Positions 62,551-64,000 of a DNA stretch of 64,000 nt are shown piece after piece. Each line of letters opens with the position of its first letter. The stretch's first letter is position 1. The notes beneath the pieces were generated by a model. It was not told where the DNA came from and searched no databases. It was given only the letters and a program-made list of their open reading frames with translations. Position numbers and translations under genes: made by a program. This stretch comes from Ruminococcus flavefaciens (GTDB lineage: Bacteria; Bacteroidota; Bacteroidia; Bacteroidales; P3), in NCBI GenBank assembly GCA_023667315.1, contig JAMPAI010000005.1, positions 62,001-126,000 on the forward strand. The letters run 5' to 3'.

Positions 62551-64000
62551 ATGCGTTTCTTCAAAAAACTTTTTACGGCTTTACTATTATCAGGAGCGAC
62601 AGGCTGTTGGCTTTTCGCCCAAAGCGGCTCCTATTCGGGAAACGTTCTCGAATACGGCGCCAACACGCCCTTGGAGTTCGTCAACGTAATGGTTTTCGAC
62701 ACCAACGGACAGAAGTTGGTGGGCGGCGCGGTAACCGACGACAAGGGCTCGTTTTCCATTGCCAAACTGCCCCTGAACCGCCCCTTGCAGACCACCTTCT
62801 CGGCCATGGGCTTCAGCGACCTTAAAGGCCCCGTGTTCCGCCTCAGCGGCAACAAACCCGCACTGAACGCCGGATCCGTCTATATGAAGACCGCCGCCCA
62901 GATGCTGGAGGCAGTCACCATTACCGGACAGAAACGCACCATCGAATACAGCCTCGACCGCAAGGTGGTGAACGTGGAACAGAGCCTGGTGAGCGACGGC
63001 GGCTCGGCCGTGGACGTATTGCAGAACGTGCCCTCGATAAGCGTGGACGAAGAAGGCAATGTATCGATGAAAGGCAGCGAGAGCGTAACCATCCTGATCG
63101 ACGGACGCCCCGCCACCCTTTCCGGACTCGGGCTCGAACAGATTTCGGCCAACAACATCGCCAACATCGAGATCATCTCCAACCCTTCGGCCAAATACAA
63201 TCCCGAAGGCACCTCCGGCATCATCAACATCATTACCAAAGAACGCAAGAACACCGGCGTGAACGGCAGCGTGTATGCCTCGGCATCCACGGCCAACCGC
63301 TACGGACTGGGCACCAACCTCAGTTTCGGCTTCAAGAAAGTGACCCTCTTCACCAACCTCGACGTAAACTACCGGAACCGAGGTTCTTCGGGCAGTTCGA
63401 CCCGCACCAGCTTCCGGGGAGACAACCCGCTTTATCCGCTCGACAACACCCAGGTGGAAACCGGCAAGAGCGACAACAAGCGCGGCGGCTACGGCGGCAA
63501 GTTCCAGCTGGGTGCCGATTTCCGCATCACGCCCAAAGACAACTTCCTGATCAGCGGAACCTTCGAGACCTGGGAATTCGAACGCCGCAGCAAGAACCCC
63601 GCCACCGAGACCTTCAGTCGGTTCGACCCCAAACGCAGCGAAGACGCTTCCGCCAGCTATCCCGATTCCCTGCTCGGCCCGCATTGGATCCGCAGCCTCG
63701 GAACCTCTTCCATCGACAGATCGCTGATGCTGAACGGACAGGGCGCCATTTCCTACATACATAAATTCGGCAAGCCCCAGCAGGAACTTTCGCTGGATGC
63801 CACCGTAAACTACCACAACTCGCACGGCAAGGCCACCAACAACCGGAGCATGCTTACCCGCCACGACACCACATTTACGAGACAGAACACCGTCAACGAC
63901 CGGCAAGGGGTCAACTTCGACGCCCAGCTCAACTACCTGCACCCGTTCAGCGAGAAACTCTCGCTCGAAGTGGGCTACCAGGCCAAGGTGCAGTGGCAGA
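62551..64000 (+). CDS. Outer-membrane beta-barrel / TonB-dependent receptor, 3' end outside window
   Basis: 483 residues are visible and the frame is still open at the window end. A signal peptide (FFKKLFTALLLSGATGCWLFAQ) is followed by a carboxypeptidase-regulatory-like domain (~25-105: GNVLEYGANTPLEFVNVMVF, VTDDKGSFSIAKLPL), then a TonB plug (VDVLQNVPSISVDEEGNVSMKG, VTILIDGRPATLSGLG, NIEIISNPSAKYNPEGTSG, IINIITK) and the first barrel strands. This is the outer-membrane beta-barrel (OMP_b-brl_3) group, often SusC-unrelated transporters or assembly factors. Its GC content is like the core genome. No SusD-like partner is visible. The substrate cannot be told. Confidence 0.9.
   Translation, partial: MRFFKKLFTALLLSGATGCWLFAQSGSYSGNVLEYGANTPLEFVNVMVFDTNGQKLVGGAVTDDKGSFSIAKLPLNRPLQTTFSAMGFSDLKGPVFRLSGNKPALNAGSVYMKTAAQMLEAVTITGQKRTIEYSLDRKVVNVEQSLVSDGGSAVDVLQNVPSISVDEEGNVSMKGSESVTILIDGRPATLSGLGLEQISANNIANIEIISNPSAKYNPEGTSGIINIITKERKNTGVNGSVYASASTANRYGLGTNLSFGFKKVTLFTNLDVNYRNRGSSGSSTRTSFRGDNPLYPLDNTQVETGKSDNKRGGYGGKFQLGADFRITPKDNFLISGTFETWEFERRSKNPATETFSRFDPKRSEDASASYPDSLLGPHWIRSLGTSSIDRSLMLNGQGAISYIHKFGKPQQELSLDATVNYHNSHGKATNNRSMLTRHDTTFTRQNTVNDRQGVNFDAQLNYLHPFSEKLSLEVGYQAKVQWQ

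Noticed and set aside
62590-63942. 450-codon frame antisense to the TonB receptor
   Set aside because: The plus strand has a continuous signal peptide, regulatory domain and plug; the antisense frame is low-complexity.

Overview
The window is chromosomal DNA from a Bacteroidota bacterium, most likely a GC-rich member of the Bacteroidales. The evidence is TAnnTTTG -7 promoter boxes (in two cases with an upstream TTTG about 19-20 bp away), the absence of strong Shine-Dalgarno sites, a type IX secretion-style C-terminal domain, a DUF4294 protein, Listeria-Bacteroides (InlB-type) repeats and an outer-membrane beta-barrel TonB receptor. I cannot name the genus. No rRNA, tRNA, CRISPR array or intact insertion sequence was seen.

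Layout. 0-2.3 kb: the 3' part of clpB. 2.3-7.6 kb: accessory DNA with a 5'-eroded BRO-N/DinD-like gene, a 24-bp inverted repeat, a large secreted leucine-rich-repeat protein and a 112-residue orphan that looks like the cap of a second such protein. 7.7-23.8 kb: core genes. These are a DUF4294 protein, an AddB/AddA-like nuclease-helicase pair, trmN6, rimM, a thioesterase, rpsP, an alpha/beta hydrolase, a nucleoside-type MFS transporter, a selenium cassette (mnmH-yedF-DUF3343-selD) and an SDR plus metallo-hydrolase pair. 23.9-37.8 kb: a defence island. It holds an AAA ATPase/RloB pair, a very AT-rich PIN-domain protein with two C-terminal membrane segments, and a leftward six-gene operon: PLD/SNF2-type helicase, an 86-residue unknown, DUF4391, a protein with a HEPN-type R-N-x3-H motif, a type III-like Mod methyltransferase and a type III-like Res endonuclease. 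38-53.6 kb: core genes again (mazG, plsY, a 1588-residue secreted protein, a CAT-fold acetyltransferase, an MmcQ/YjbR protein, pepE, methylmalonyl-CoA mutase large subunit, mreBCD, a CCA-adding-type nucleotidyltransferase, miaA). 53.6-62.3 kb: an AT-richer RHS polymorphic-toxin locus with a candidate immunity gene and a truncated paralogue of it. 62.5 kb to the end: the 5' part of a TonB-dependent beta-barrel receptor.

How genes work together. SelD makes selenophosphate and MnmH uses it to convert 2-thiouridine in tRNA to 2-selenouridine. YedF and the DUF3343 protein are probable sulfur/selenium carriers. The selenoprotein-insertion genes selA and selB are not in this cluster. AddA and AddB overlap by 20 bases and should form one recombination nuclease complex. 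MreB, MreC and MreD build the rod-shape scaffold. In the defence operon, Mod and Res would form a methylation-sensitive restriction complex, and the helicase, DUF4391 and HEPN-like genes, co-transcribed ahead of Mod, look like added layers. This operon and the adjacent PIN-membrane gene are the best candidates for an undescribed system. The RHS protein is a secreted toxin candidate whose last ~320 residues contain a Cys/His/Asp arrangement compatible with a papain-like fold, which is inference only.
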